Assembly (NCBI GenBank): GCA_900548855.1
Contig: URMF01000012.1
Coordinates: 1 to 64,000, forward strand
DNA: 64,000 nt
Direction: 5' to 3'
Origin: an uncultured Eubacteriales bacterium
GTDB lineage: Bacteria > Bacillota > Clostridia > Lachnospirales > Lachnospiraceae
Below, piece by piece: positions 1-9,364 of this stretch (positions are counted from its first letter, which is position 1; each line of letters starts with the position of its first letter). Below the pieces are notes generated by a model. It worked only from the letters and a program-made list of their open reading frames with translations. It was not told the origin of the DNA and searched no databases. The translations under genes and the position numbers were made by a program.

Positions 1-131
1 TTCTGATATAGGAAAGGAGCCTGTGAGCCATCATTTCCCACCGCAGCAACTTCAATTCCGTCACCTGCCTCTAATATCATTTTTAGTGATATGCAGACCA
101 ACTGGTCATCATCTATTAATACAACTCGCAT
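1..131 (-). CDS. NarL/LuxR-type response regulator, N-terminal fragment
   Basis: The reverse strand from the ATG at 131 reads MRVVLIDDDQLVCISLKMIL and runs off the window start after 43 codons. The acidic triad LIDDD and the following amphipathic helix are the start of a CheY-like receiver domain. AGGAG lies about ten bases upstream of the ATG. It follows the HisKA_3 histidine kinase on the same strand, so the expected partner type is a NarL/LiaR/DesR-like regulator with a C-terminal LuxR HTH, but the phospho-acceptor Asp and the HTH are outside the window. Confidence 0.82.
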   Translation of the reverse strand, partial: MRVVLIDDDQLVCISLKMILEAGDGIEVAAVGNDGSQAPFLYQ

Positions 132-293
132 ATATCCAGGTCTCCTGCAGCTCCCTTTTTATTCCCGTGAGCAACGAGCCAAGTGACTGCTTGCAGCGGA
201 GTATTGACAGGAAAAGGAGCATTTCTTTTTCATTCTTAGTAAATATAGTATCAGATTATTCCGTTAAAATCAATGAAGCAGAAAATGCTTCTT

Positions 294-1361
294 CTATTTT
301 GGAACCGACATGAAAATCCGGAAGCCTGCCTCTGTGCTGATATGCAGAATCCCATGAACGCCATTTACCCGGTCTTTCATATTGGCAAGTCCGATTCCTG
401 TGTCTTTCTCTGAAAACTGTTTTGTCGCAGTGGTGCCATTGTCTTCAATTAAAAGCTGGTAAAATCCGGGATGTTCCTTTACGGTTATCGAAGCCCTTGT
501 GGCATTGCTGTGCTTTATGATATTATTCAGTGCTTCTTTTGTGATGGTAAGAATGCAGTATTTTACATTCCGTGGTATATTCCGGGATATCTCACAGCTG
601 AAGGCAATGGGACAGAAAGTAAAGTGGCTGATTAGGGAGGTGAGAGCTTCCTTTAAGTCAATCGATTCATCATGCAGGTCATGAACACTGCTGCGGATAC
701 TGTCCATGGAAGCATTTAAGGTGTCCTTTAATGCTTCTAAATGGGGTTTCAAGCTTTCATCCTTACAGATGGCAAGAAGAGCGCCGGTCTGTAAAATGGA
801 GCGGGAGAGCATATGTCCTACATTGTCATGGATGTCCCTTGCAATTCGGTTCCGTTCTTTCAGGGTGGCAATATAAATCTGGTTATCCTGGTTTTCTAAG
901 AGCTGCTCATTATTTCTTTTTAGTATCATTTCTTTTTCAACGCTGTTATCCCGGAATGTTTTAATCTTCTGCTGTAACGTGTCCCGCAGATTGTTCTGGT
1001 AGCCCAAGTAAAAGCTGATGCCTGTAAAGGGAAGCACCAGTAGACAGGCAGGCTCCTGAAATCTGTATAGATAGAAAATTGCCGGCATTATATAGAGATA
1101 TGGTAAAAGATACTGCTTCCGATAAAAAAAGATATAACAGAGCATCGGTAAAAATGCACACAGTTCCGGCAGAAAGAAGCATAGAATCAGGGGCAGGATG
1201 CCAAGACGCCTAAGAGTCTTCTCATTGGTGGCGATGTATTCAAAACAGTAAAGGGAAAGCAGCAGGAGTATGCACATGATGTGTAAGACATCCAACTGTT
1301 CCAATGGACACAGGAGAGAGCCAAGTATAAACAGGATAAAGGAATCTATAAGGGTTGACAT
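294..1361 (-). CDS. Membrane sensor histidine kinase, HisKA_3 family (LiaS/DesK-like)
   Basis: Predicted 355-residue sensor kinase. The N-terminal ~120 residues are hydrophobic and form several transmembrane helices with almost no extracellular loop, typical of intramembrane-sensing kinases. A linker coiled coil follows, then the H-box ERNRIARDIHDNVGH (His about residue 178) and a GHKL ATPase domain with N-box KEALNNIIKHSNA and G-box GIGLANMKDRV. The ATG at 1361 is preferred over an upstream one at 1385 because GGAG sits nine bases before it. It pairs with the regulator starting at 131 and diverges from an ABC exporter at 1582, which it probably controls (inference). Confidence 0.88.
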   Translation of the reverse strand: MSTLIDSFILFILGSLLCPLEQLDVLHIMCILLLLSLYCFEYIATNEKTLRRLGILPLILCFFLPELCAFLPMLCYIFFYRKQYLLPYLYIMPAIFYLYRFQEPACLLVLPFTGISFYLGYQNNLRDTLQQKIKTFRDNSVEKEMILKRNNEQLLENQDNQIYIATLKERNRIARDIHDNVGHMLSRSILQTGALLAICKDESLKPHLEALKDTLNASMDSIRSSVHDLHDESIDLKEALTSLISHFTFCPIAFSCEISRNIPRNVKYCILTITKEALNNIIKHSNATRASITVKEHPGFYQLLIEDNGTTATKQFSEKDTGIGLANMKDRVNGVHGILHISTEAGFRIFMSVPK

Positions 1362-1455
1362 AATATAATCTCCGTTCTGTAACATTTTACGATAAGGAAT
1401 CTGATTACAAGATAATAGAAATATTTGGATTGGGCAAGTGTTTTTTCATAAAATG

Positions 1456-1467
1456 TGACATTTGTCA
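1456..1467. promoter_or_regulatory. Palindrome TGACATTTGTCA between divergent operons
   Basis: A perfect inverted repeat TGACA-TT-TGTCA lies in the 220 bp between the divergent kinase gene and the ABC exporter. LuxR-type response regulators bind such dyads, so this is a candidate site for the adjacent regulator. No experimental motif was available for comparison. Confidence 0.35.
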
Positions 1468-1581
1468 TATAATTTTCTTACATTTTACACTGTAGTTTTT
1501 CCCACGGATAGTGTAAAGTACAGATAAAGTAGGTGAGTGCGAAACAATTACCTGACAGATATGAAATGGGAGGAAGAGTAT

Positions 1582-2514
1582 ATGGTTGTAAAAATTGAGA
1601 ATCTGGTAAAGCGGTATGGTGACCTGGTAGCGTTAGACCATTTTAATCTGGCGATAGAAGAGGGGGAGATTTTTGGACTGCTGGGACCAAACGGAAGCGG
1701 CAAGTCCACCACGATTAACTGTCTGTTGTCACTTTTGGAATATGATAAGGGAAAGATTGAGGTGTTTGGACAGGAAATGAAGCCGGACAGCTACAATCTG
1801 AAACAGAACATCGGAGTGGTTATGCAGAATGTTGCGGTATTTGAAGAGCTGACAGTGTATGAAAATATTGATTATTTCTGCGGGCTGTATGTAAAGGACA
1901 AAACAAAAAGAAAGCAGCTGGTGGAGGAAGCTATTGACTTTGTGGAGCTTGGGGATTACCGACGGTTTCTTCCTAAAAAATTATCCGGCGGTCTTTTGAG
2001 AAGACTGAATATAGCCTGTGGAATAGCTCATAAGCCAAAGCTTATCATATTGGATGAGCCCACAGTGGCAGTTGACCCCCAAAGCCGCAATAAAATCTTA
2101 GAGGGGATACAGGGTTTAAACCGGCAGGGGGCGACCATTATTTATACCTCTCATTATATGGAAGAGGTGGAGCAGATTTGTACCCGGATTGCCATTATGG
2201 ACAAGGGGAAAAATGTTGCCATCGGGACGAAGGATGAGTTAAAGGCGATGATTGACCTTGGGGAAACCATTAGTGTGGAGATTTTGGAGCTTTCGGAAAA
2301 TGTGATAGAAGAGATAAAAAAACTTCCCCATGTGATTCAGGTTAATTATGAAACATATCTGTTAAAGGTGAAATTTTCCAAGGGAAAGCATAACCTGCTG
2401 AGACTTCTGGACTTATTAAAGGAGCAGGAAATTGGATTTGGCGGTGTGCATTCGGAGCTGCCGACTTTAAATGATGTGTTCCTGGAAATTACAGGAAAAG
2501 CATTGCGGGATTAA
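1582..2514 (+). CDS. ABC transporter ATP-binding protein (LnrL/DrrA-like)
   Basis: 310-residue ATPase with Walker A GPNGSGKST, a signature LSGGLLRR (deviating from LSGGQ), Walker B LIILDEP and the switch His in TSHYMEE. The C-terminal ~80 residues form the extension seen in DrrA/CcmA-type export ATPases. The ATG at 1582 has GGGAGG seven bases upstream; an in-frame GTG at 1537 lacks a good site. Two ABC-2 permeases follow directly and a HisKA_3 two-component system diverges upstream, the arrangement of lipopeptide and antibiotic exporters such as LnrLMN. The actual substrate cannot be told from sequence. Confidence 0.88.
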   Translation: MVVKIENLVKRYGDLVALDHFNLAIEEGEIFGLLGPNGSGKSTTINCLLSLLEYDKGKIEVFGQEMKPDSYNLKQNIGVVMQNVAVFEELTVYENIDYFCGLYVKDKTKRKQLVEEAIDFVELGDYRRFLPKKLSGGLLRRLNIACGIAHKPKLIILDEPTVAVDPQSRNKILEGIQGLNRQGATIIYTSHYMEEVEQICTRIAIMDKGKNVAIGTKDELKAMIDLGETISVEILELSENVIEEIKKLPHVIQVNYETYLLKVKFSKGKHNLLRLLDLLKEQEIGFGGVHSELPTLNDVFLEITGKALRD

Positions 2515-2527
2515 GGAGGAGAGGGAT

Positions 2528-3661
2528 ATGCTGCATTTTGGGTATCGTATGAAAAGGATGCTCCGGACACGTTCCGCCATTTTCTGGGCGATTCTGTTTC
2601 CGGTTTTTCTCGGAATGGTATTTTATTTCATGTTCGGTAATCTCGGCAAGATGGAACAATTTTCGGAGGTGCCGGTGGGGATTGTTTTGGAAGAAGACAA
2701 TGATATGCTTGTGGAACTGCTAAAGGAAACAGAGATAGAGGATAAGGTTCCTATGTTTGAGGTGAAGGAATATGACAGCAGGGAAGCGGCAGAGAAGGCA
2801 CTGCAAAAAGAGACAATTTACGGATATATTGTTGTAAAAAGCGATGATTTTCCTCTGGTGGTAAAGGAATCAAACATTTACAGTTCTTTGATTAAAACTT
2901 TTTTAGACCAGTATAAGCAGAACTATGCCCTGATTGAAGCGGTGGCGGCAGAGCATCCGGAGCAGGTGGGAGAACTGGTGAAGAAGCTGTTTTCGAATGA
3001 AGAAATCAGGATAGAGGAGATTGCGCTGAAGGGGCAGGACAAAGAACCATATACCCAGTATTTCTATGCCCTGCTTGCCATGGCTTGTCTGATTGCCTCC
3101 ATGGTGGGGCTGGAAAATGGACTCCAGGTTCAGGCAGATTTATCCGATGTGGGAGCCAGAAGAAATGTGGCACCGGCAAAGAAGATGAAACAGGTGATGA
3201 CGGATTTTCTGGCCTCTCTGCTGCTGTATTGTATTCTGATGACCGGGGTATTGGCGATTCTGGTGTTTGTCTATAAGCAGGATTTTGGAAGTAATGGGGG
3301 ATTAATCCTTTTAGGCACATGGACGGGAAGTTTTACAGGTCTTGCGGCAGGAACTCTGATAGCAGTGGTGACAAAAGGCTCCCGGACAAAGAAGGAAGGC
3401 ATCAACGTGGCATTTTTTATGACAAGCTCCTTTCTGGGAGGTTTGCAATGGGGGGATATCACCTATATTCTGGAGAAAAATTGTCCGATAATTAACCGGA
3501 TAAATCCGGCAACCTTAATGGTTAACGCCTTTAAGAGTCTGGCAGTTTTTGGGGATTACAGACAGTATGCGGTGAATCTGGTGACACTGCTTTTGATAGG
3601 CATTGTATTTCTTGCCGTCAGTATCCTGAAGTTAAGGAGGACAAAGTATGCAAGTATTTAA
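2528..3661 (+). CDS. ABC-2 type permease, first of two
   Basis: 377-residue membrane protein with one N-terminal helix (AIFWAILFPVFLGMVFYFMF), a large extracytoplasmic domain of about 170 residues, and five to six C-terminal helices: the ABC2_membrane_3 architecture. TAAGGAGG lies before the ATG at 2528, 13 nt after the ATPase stop, so the genes are translationally linked. It should form a heterodimeric export channel with the next gene. Confidence 0.87.
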   Translation: MLHFGYRMKRMLRTRSAIFWAILFPVFLGMVFYFMFGNLGKMEQFSEVPVGIVLEEDNDMLVELLKETEIEDKVPMFEVKEYDSREAAEKALQKETIYGYIVVKSDDFPLVVKESNIYSSLIKTFLDQYKQNYALIEAVAAEHPEQVGELVKKLFSNEEIRIEEIALKGQDKEPYTQYFYALLAMACLIASMVGLENGLQVQADLSDVGARRNVAPAKKMKQVMTDFLASLLLYCILMTGVLAILVFVYKQDFGSNGGLILLGTWTGSFTGLAAGTLIAVVTKGSRTKKEGINVAFFMTSSFLGGLQWGDITYILEKNCPIINRINPATLMVNAFKSLAVFGDYRQYAVNLVTLLLIGIVFLAVSILKLRRTKYASI

Positions 3662-4814
3662 AATCTATTTTAAACTGCTGAAGCACTATAAAGGCGTTAT
3701 TATCTTATATTTTGCCATTTTTATTACAGTAGCCCTGATTATGACAGGAAATTTGTCTGCGGACAGTAAAAAGGGGTTTGAGGAAGAAAAGCTGGATATT
3801 GCAATTATTGACCAGGATAAGGAGACCCTGGGAACGGCATTGAAGACATATTTTGGAGGAAACCATAACCTTGTGGATATGGAATATGAGGAAAGTGCAA
3901 TTTTAAATGAATTGTACTGGAGACAGTTGGATTATGTGCTGGTGATTCCAAAGGGGTTTGAAGCTGACCTGTTAAAGGGAAACCGGAAAGGGATGGAGCT
4001 GAAATGCATGAGGGTACCGGGATATTTTGAAGCCAGCTATTTTGAGTCAGAGTTAACTTTGTATACGTCAAAGCTAACGGGTCTGCTGGCTGCCGGTTAT
4101 TCTATAGAAAAAGCAGAAAAAGAGCTTCTGGATTTGCAGGCCGAAAAGACAGAGATTTCGTTTGCAGCTTTTGTGAATGAAAACCAAAACGATGCCTGTA
4201 CGGTGTTTTTTACTTACGCACCTTACCTGTTTATCACTCTTGGAATGAACGGAGTTGGAATTATTTTGCTGCGGTTTAATGCGAAAGAAGTAAAGGACCG
4301 TATGGAGTGCAGTGCGACTTCTATGAAAAGCAGAATAGCGGGTATTACCGGTGGAATTTTAGCCTTTGGAGCCATAATGCTGGCGGTAGTTCTCATCATA
4401 GCAGGCGTACTTTCGAAGGGGAGTATTTATACCGATGTGCGGTTTCCATTTTTCATGCTGAATCTGGTTTCCATGCTGGTTTTGGGCTTAAGTCTTGGAT
4501 TTCTGACAGGAATGGTTGCAAAGAACAGTGAGGAGGTAAGCGGCATGGTAAATATTGTAAGCCTCGGTCTGTGTTTTCTTGGCGGGGTATTTGTACCACA
4601 GGAATTTTTCAGTGATACAATCATAAAGGTGGCAAAATTCTTTCCGACTTATTGGTATGTGGCAACCAATGAAATCATAGGTGGCATGAAGGAGTTTGAT
4701 ACAGCGCTGTTTGGAAAAATCTTTTCACAGATGGGCCTGGTGTTCTGTTATGCACTGGTATTTTTTGCAGTTACCCTGGTGGTTATTTCCAATAGGAGAA
4801 AGCGCAGGGCATAA
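3648..4814 (+). CDS. ABC-2 type permease, second of two
   Basis: 388-residue membrane protein with the same layout as the preceding permease (one helix, ~170-residue outer domain, multi-helix C-terminus). Its ATG overlaps the previous gene by 14 nt and is preceded by AAGGAGG, showing coupled translation. Conserved C-terminal text GGVFVPQEFFS matches ABC-2 permeases. It is the partner of the 2528-3661 permease and the ATPase at 1582. Confidence 0.87.
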   Translation: MQVFKIYFKLLKHYKGVIILYFAIFITVALIMTGNLSADSKKGFEEEKLDIAIIDQDKETLGTALKTYFGGNHNLVDMEYEESAILNELYWRQLDYVLVIPKGFEADLLKGNRKGMELKCMRVPGYFEASYFESELTLYTSKLTGLLAAGYSIEKAEKELLDLQAEKTEISFAAFVNENQNDACTVFFTYAPYLFITLGMNGVGIILLRFNAKEVKDRMECSATSMKSRIAGITGGILAFGAIMLAVVLIIAGVLSKGSIYTDVRFPFFMLNLVSMLVLGLSLGFLTGMVAKNSEEVSGMVNIVSLGLCFLGGVFVPQEFFSDTIIKVAKFFPTYWYVATNEIIGGMKEFDTALFGKIFSQMGLVFCYALVFFAVTLVVISNRRKRRA

Positions 4815-4821
4815 AAAGAAA

Positions 4822-4850
4822 TTGAGAAAAGCATCGTTTTGTGGGATAAT
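4822..4850 (+). promoter_or_regulatory. Sigma-A promoter for the ROK kinase
   Basis: TTGAGA and GATAAT are separated by 17 bp, 45 bp upstream of the ROK kinase start. It would give the kinase independent transcription from the ABC operon. Confidence 0.5.
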
Positions 4851-4894
4851 AAATAGTACAGAATTAACTGTAACAGGAAAAGGAGCAAGGACGG

Positions 4895-5839
4895 ATGCGG
4901 ATAGGAATTGATATAGGTGGGATGTCAGTAAAGCTTGGACTGGTGGATTACAAAAACCAGATTGTTGAAAGGCTGGTTATTCCCACAAGGCTGGATGTGC
5001 CGGCGGAGGATATGGTAAAGGATATCATCAGGACGGTTTATGCTTTGATGGACAAGGGGAACTTGACGTTCGAAAACTGTAGAGGAATTGGAATTGGCAG
5101 TCCGGGAACGGTTGATGACGCAAATGGAGTGATTCTTTATTCCAATAATTTTGGATGGGAAAGGGTTCCCATTGTAAAATGGATGCGGCGGGAGTTTCCT
5201 CTTTCCATCCGGCTTGCCAATGATGCGGATGCAGCGGCATTAGGTGAAGTGTATGCCGGAGCTGCCAGAGGTGTGAAGAACGCCGTACTGCTGACTCTTG
5301 GAACCGGAGTTGGTGGAGGTGTCATACTGAATGGAGAAATTTTTCATGGTCCCCTGTATGGAGGAGTGGAATTGGGACATATGGTGATTCAGGCAGATGG
5401 GGAGCCTTGTACCTGTGGAAGAAAAGGCTGTCTGGAGGCGTATGCATCGGCAACTGCCTTATTGCGGATGGCAAGGCAGGCAGCAAAGGAGAATCCGGCT
5501 TCGGTTATGAACCGGCTATGTGGAAACCAGTTGGAATGTATAAATGGAGAGATTCCGTTTCAGGCGGCAGACATGGGCGATGAAGCGGCGAAAAGTGTGA
5601 TAGCGGAATATGAATATTATCTGGCAGAGGGAATTGCCAACGTGGTTAATATCTTCCGTCCGGAAATGATTATTCTGGGCGGCGGTGTGGCAGCCCAGAA
5701 GGAAAATCTTACCCGGCCTCTGGAGGAGATGGTAAAGAAGCTGTGTTTTGGGGGCTCCCATGGGGAGGTAGCGCGTATTGTTACCTCTAAGCTTGGCAAT
5801 GATGCGGGGATTATCGGCGCAGCCACCCTGGTTTACTGA
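4895..5839 (+). CDS. glcK: ROK-family sugar kinase, probable glucokinase
   Basis: 314 residues, the usual length for glucokinase-type ROK proteins that phosphorylate cytosolic glucose or related sugars with ATP. The N-terminal phosphate loop is DIGGMSVKLG, with Met where Thr is common. The catalytic Asp is in LANDADAAALGE. The ROK zinc-binding stretch GH...CTCGRKGCLEAYAS lies at about residues 165-190. AAGGAG stands about 11 bases before the ATG. Glucokinase is the most common function for this domain length; N-acylhexosamine kinase is an alternative. Confidence 0.88.
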   Translation: MRIGIDIGGMSVKLGLVDYKNQIVERLVIPTRLDVPAEDMVKDIIRTVYALMDKGNLTFENCRGIGIGSPGTVDDANGVILYSNNFGWERVPIVKWMRREFPLSIRLANDADAAALGEVYAGAARGVKNAVLLTLGTGVGGGVILNGEIFHGPLYGGVELGHMVIQADGEPCTCGRKGCLEAYASATALLRMARQAAKENPASVMNRLCGNQLECINGEIPFQAADMGDEAAKSVIAEYEYYLAEGIANVVNIFRPEMIILGGGVAAQKENLTRPLEEMVKKLCFGGSHGEVARIVTSKLGNDAGIIGAATLVY

Positions 5840-5955
5840 CAGATAGAAATGTGAACAGAATGGGAGAAAATTTCTTTCTTGTATTTACTATAATTATGTG
5901 CTACGTTACATATATTATTAAAGATTTCCGGTAAAATAGATAATGGAGGGGTATC

Positions 5956-7251
5956 ATGCAGGTGCTTAAAAAAATTACCAGCTGCGTATTTTTAATATTT
6001 TGGGGAATGGTGTGTTTTTCCTTTCCTGTAAAGGCAGCAAAGACATCTGCTAATCCGTCTCTTGTGATAGCTCTTGACCCCGGACATGGCGGCGAAGAGG
6101 AGGGGGCAATGTATTATGGGCTGATGGAGAAGGATATCAATTATAAAATGGCAGAGCTGGTGAAGCGTGAGCTGGAGCGATATCCCAATGTTACGGTTTT
6201 TCTTACAAGAAATGGAGATGAACAGGTTTCTCTGTTGGAACGTGCAGACCGGGCGAAGGAGGCAGACGCAGACATTCTTTTGAGTCTCCATTTCAATGCC
6301 AGTGCCTTCCACCATTCCCAAGGCGCTTCTGTTTATATTAGCACAGGGGAAATGTACCGGAATGATTTGAGACAATTTGCGGATTATCTGTTAGGGGAGT
6401 TTGAGGCAATGGGGCTTAATAATGCGGGCACCTTTGCCAGAGTGACACAGATGGGAGGCAGACGGGCAGATGGTACCTTTGACGACTATTATGGGATTTT
6501 GAGACATTCTTATAATAATGGCATGCCCTCTATGATTATTGAGCACTGTTATATGGATGCGGAGGCGGATAAGGCGTATTTTTATGAGCAGGAAGGACTG
6601 GAAAAGCTGGCAAAGGCAGATGTAAATGCAATTGCCGCTTACTATAAGCTTACTGATGCAGATGGTGAGGGAGTAACGCCGAAGCATGCGAAGAAATTTG
6701 GAGCCACCACAAAGGCGTTGGAAAAGAACTATTATGAAGCGCCCAATATCACAGGTATCCGGCTGATAGATTATGACGGAAAAACACCGGGAATGGCGGA
6801 ATTTGAAGTTGAGGTAGAGGATGGAGCCGGGATTACTTCGGTTTATCTTGTTTATAAGAATACAGATACTGAGGAAACGGTAACGGTTTCTTTGGCATGC
6901 TTAGACAGCCTGACTACGGGAACCCACCGCCTTGGTGCATATATTCCGGCAAAGCTGGAACTGGGAAATTATACCCTGTCCTATATTGGAGCCTATAATG
7001 AGGCGGGTTATGATGCAGGGTATAATATATCGGGAGCAGCAATGCTTGGATTTGGAAAGTGTGACTGGTTGAACCGGTTTCGTTACAGTGGAGAGGCAGA
7101 TTTTACAGTAAAGGAGAAGACTGTTGTTTCTGATGCATATGCCAGAAAACTGATTCATCAGGTGAAGGATAGACTCCAAAGGGAGCGCAGTATCAGTTTA
7201 TTTCCAATGCCCTCGGGAATACAGGTATTTATTCCCGCAAGCAATGAGTAA
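5956..7251 (+). CDS. Secreted N-acetylmuramoyl-L-alanine amidase (Amidase_3)
   Basis: 431-residue exported cell-wall hydrolase that cleaves the MurNAc-L-Ala bond. Residues 1-28 form a signal peptide (KK, hydrophobic core, VKAA). The zinc amidase domain has ligands in LDPGHGG (His44), in LMEKDINY and in SLHFNAS, and the catalytic Glu in IIEHCYMD. Residues after about 240 form an uncharacterised beta-rich domain rather than SPOR or SH3b repeats. GGAGGGG precedes the ATG. Confidence 0.88.
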   Translation: MQVLKKITSCVFLIFWGMVCFSFPVKAAKTSANPSLVIALDPGHGGEEEGAMYYGLMEKDINYKMAELVKRELERYPNVTVFLTRNGDEQVSLLERADRAKEADADILLSLHFNASAFHHSQGASVYISTGEMYRNDLRQFADYLLGEFEAMGLNNAGTFARVTQMGGRRADGTFDDYYGILRHSYNNGMPSMIIEHCYMDAEADKAYFYEQEGLEKLAKADVNAIAAYYKLTDADGEGVTPKHAKKFGATTKALEKNYYEAPNITGIRLIDYDGKTPGMAEFEVEVEDGAGITSVYLVYKNTDTEETVTVSLACLDSLTTGTHRLGAYIPAKLELGNYTLSYIGAYNEAGYDAGYNISGAAMLGFGKCDWLNRFRYSGEADFTVKEKTVVSDAYARKLIHQVKDRLQRERSISLFPMPSGIQVFIPASNE

Positions 7252-7283
7252 AGCAGACATACTCGTATGTGTATTTGACTAAA

Positions 7284-7321
7284 TAGAAAAGGACCGTTAC
7301 CTTCCTGGTGAACAGTCCCTT
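7284..7321 (-). terminator. Intrinsic terminator of the PilZ gene
   Basis: Read on the minus strand an 11-bp stem (AAGGGACTGTT with AACGGTCCTTT, two G-T pairs) and a 12-nt loop is followed by TTTTCTATTT. It lies between converging genes. Confidence 0.6.
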
Positions 7322-7347
7322 AGCTCCTGATTACAAACAAAGGCATG

Positions 7348-7698
7348 CTAATTGTTGAGGGTATTCTCGTAGTCCTCGAATACGGAGTCAAAAATGCCGG
7401 CAAGACCGATAAACTCGCAGCCATAGCGGTATAAGGTGTCAGACAGATTATGCCTGTGGAGAATTTTGACTACAGTCATAATTTTCTGTTCTGAATTTCC
7501 CAATACAATGATAGCATTAAAATAATAGCCTTCCGGTATATAAGTGGTTGTGGTAAAACCGATTCCCGCCTTTGAAATGTCAAATACATTAATCTCTGCG
7601 TTCAAATCCCGGATGATTTCATTATCTTGTTTGAACACTTCCGACACTTCTAATTGGAGTGCAATTGGAAGTCGTTTATATCGTCTTTTTTCTTCCAT
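7348..7698 (-). CDS. PilZ domain protein (c-di-GMP effector)
   Basis: 116 residues consisting of a single PilZ domain. The N-terminal KRRYKR and the later DISKAGIGF supply the RxxxR and D/NxSxxG c-di-GMP contacts expected of the family. The ATG at 7698 is preceded by GGGGAGG; an upstream TTG has no site. With no attached output domain it probably acts by binding a partner. No diguanylate cyclase is encoded nearby. Confidence 0.83.
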   Translation of the reverse strand: MEEKRRYKRLPIALQLEVSEVFKQDNEIIRDLNAEINVFDISKAGIGFTTTTYIPEGYYFNAIIVLGNSEQKIMTVVKILHRHNLSDTLYRYGCEFIGLAGIFDSVFEDYENTLNN

Positions 7699-7791
7699 AA
7701 CGTTGGTCCTCCCCAAAATTCTTTATAAAAAAATGATTTTTCCTATTGTAGCATAAAAAAACAAAAATAACAAATAAAATCCGCATTTCCA

Positions 7792-7820
7792 TTGACAGTT
7801 TTGGAAAAAAAGGATAACAT
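7792..7820 (+). promoter_or_regulatory. Promoter of purF-purB
   Basis: TTGACA and TAACAT are spaced by 17 bp, 55 bp upstream of purF. A second extended -10 (TGCTATACT at 7826-7834) is also present. No guanine riboswitch or clear PurR box was recognised in the leader. Confidence 0.45.
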
Positions 7821-7874
7821 GAACATGCTATACTACAGGTTAATTAAGGGACAGACGTTAGGAGATTTACTTAC

Positions 7875-9341
7875 ATGAGCGAAGTATTTGACAACAGCTT
7901 TGATGAGGATGTACTGCATGAGGAATGTGGTGTATTCGGTATTTACGATTTTGATGGCAATGATGTGGCAGCATCCATTTATTATGGATTATTTGCTCTG
8001 CAGCACAGGGGACAGGAGAGCTGTGGAATTGCCGTTTCTGATACGGAAGGACCCAAGGGAAGGGTTCTGTCTTCCAAGGGAATGGGACTTGTAAATGAAG
8101 TGTTTACACCGGATGATATGGAGAAGCTCAAGGGTAATATTGGTGTGGGACATGTCCGCTACTCTACAGCAGGAGCTTCTACCAGGGAGAATGCACAGCC
8201 GCTGGTGTTAAATTATGTAAAGGGTACGCTGGGACTTGCCCATAACGGTAATCTGGTCAATGCGCCGGAGCTGCGTAGAGAGCTGGAACTCTCGGGAGCT
8301 ATTTTCCAGACCACTATTGATTCGGAGGTAATTGCCTACCATATTGCAAGGGAACGCGTAAATACTGCTACGGTAGAGCAGGCTGTTTTACGTGCGCTTA
8401 ACAAGGTAAAGGGCTCTTATTCCTTGATTGTTATGAGCCCAAGGAAGCTGATTGGCGCAAGGGATCCTTTTGGATTCCGCCCGCTATGCATTGGCAAACG
8501 CAATCATGCATATGTGCTGGCATCAGAGAGCTGTGCGCTGGATACGATTGGTGCAGAATTTATTCGTGACGTGGAGCCAGGCGAAATGGTAACCATTACT
8601 CCGGAAAACGGTATTGTATCTTATAAGGATATGTGCCAGGAAAAGCATGCCAGATGTATTTTTGAATATATATATTTTGCAAGACCGGATAGTGTTTTTG
8701 ATAAAATGAGTGTATACGAATCCCGTATTATTGCTGGAAGATGTCTGGCAAAGGATTCTTCGGTGGAGGCGGATATTGTGGTGGGAGTGCCGGAATCCGG
8801 AAACGCTGCCGCCCTTGGATATTCTTTGGAATCAGGAATACCATATGGAACCGCTTTTATAAAAAATGCCTATGTGGGCAGAACCTTTATTAAGCCAAAG
8901 CAGAGCCAGCGGGAATCCAGTGTACAGGTGAAGCTTAATGTGTTGAAGGATGCAGTCCGCGGAAAGCGTGTGATTATGATAGATGATTCCATCGTACGCG
9001 GAACTACTTCGGACCGGATTGTTAGCATGTTGAAGGAGGCAGGAGCCACAGAAGTTCATGTGCGTATTTCCTCGCCGCCATTTTTACATCCATGTTATTT
9101 TGGAACGGATATTCCAAATGAAGAACAGCTGATTGCCCATAACCGAACCATTGAGGAAATCCGGGATATTTTAGGAGCAGATTCTTTGGCGTATTTGAGG
9201 CTTGACCGTTTAAAAGAGCTGTCTGCAGGAAGACAGTACTGTGACGGCTGTTTTAGTGGAAATTATCCCATGGAGCCGCCCAAAGAGGACATTCGCGGAG
9301 AATATGACGAGACGGTACGGGAAAATAATAAGAAAAGATAG
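7875..9341 (+). CDS. purF: Amidophosphoribosyltransferase
   Basis: 488 residues. Catalyses the first committed step of purine synthesis, PRPP + Gln to phosphoribosylamine. A propeptide of 17 residues precedes the Ntn nucleophile in ECGVFGIYDF (Cys18), as in the Bacillus-type self-processed enzyme. The glutaminase signature RYSTAGAS and the PRPP loop VIMIDDSIVRGTTS (about residues 366-379) are intact. C-terminal Cys residues (YCDGCF) match the iron-sulfur ligands of the Bacillus enzyme. purB follows after 23 nt. A catalytically altered paralogue lies at 41044-42453. Confidence 0.96.
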   Translation: MSEVFDNSFDEDVLHEECGVFGIYDFDGNDVAASIYYGLFALQHRGQESCGIAVSDTEGPKGRVLSSKGMGLVNEVFTPDDMEKLKGNIGVGHVRYSTAGASTRENAQPLVLNYVKGTLGLAHNGNLVNAPELRRELELSGAIFQTTIDSEVIAYHIARERVNTATVEQAVLRALNKVKGSYSLIVMSPRKLIGARDPFGFRPLCIGKRNHAYVLASESCALDTIGAEFIRDVEPGEMVTITPENGIVSYKDMCQEKHARCIFEYIYFARPDSVFDKMSVYESRIIAGRCLAKDSSVEADIVVGVPESGNAAALGYSLESGIPYGTAFIKNAYVGRTFIKPKQSQRESSVQVKLNVLKDAVRGKRVIMIDDSIVRGTTSDRIVSMLKEAGATEVHVRISSPPFLHPCYFGTDIPNEEQLIAHNRTIEEIRDILGADSLAYLRLDRLKELSAGRQYCDGCFSGNYPMEPPKEDIRGEYDETVRENNKKR

Positions 9342-9364
9342 AGGAAAGGTAGAGGAGGATACAA

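Noticed and set aside
1531..1560. A further copy of the island repeat at GCGAAACAATTACCTGACAGATA
   Set aside because: Only the two end halves juxtaposed are similar; no core or second terminus is present, so chance or an old excision cannot be told apart.
3006..3462. Antisense reading frames over the ABC permease genes
   Set aside because: They lack ribosome sites, are Pro/Ser rich and lie wholly inside well-supported genes; the same applies to many antisense frames elsewhere in the window.
7741..7874. Purine (guanine) riboswitch ahead of purF
   Set aside because: The leader from the promoter to the start is only about 45 nt, too short for the aptamer, and no conserved loop sequences are present.
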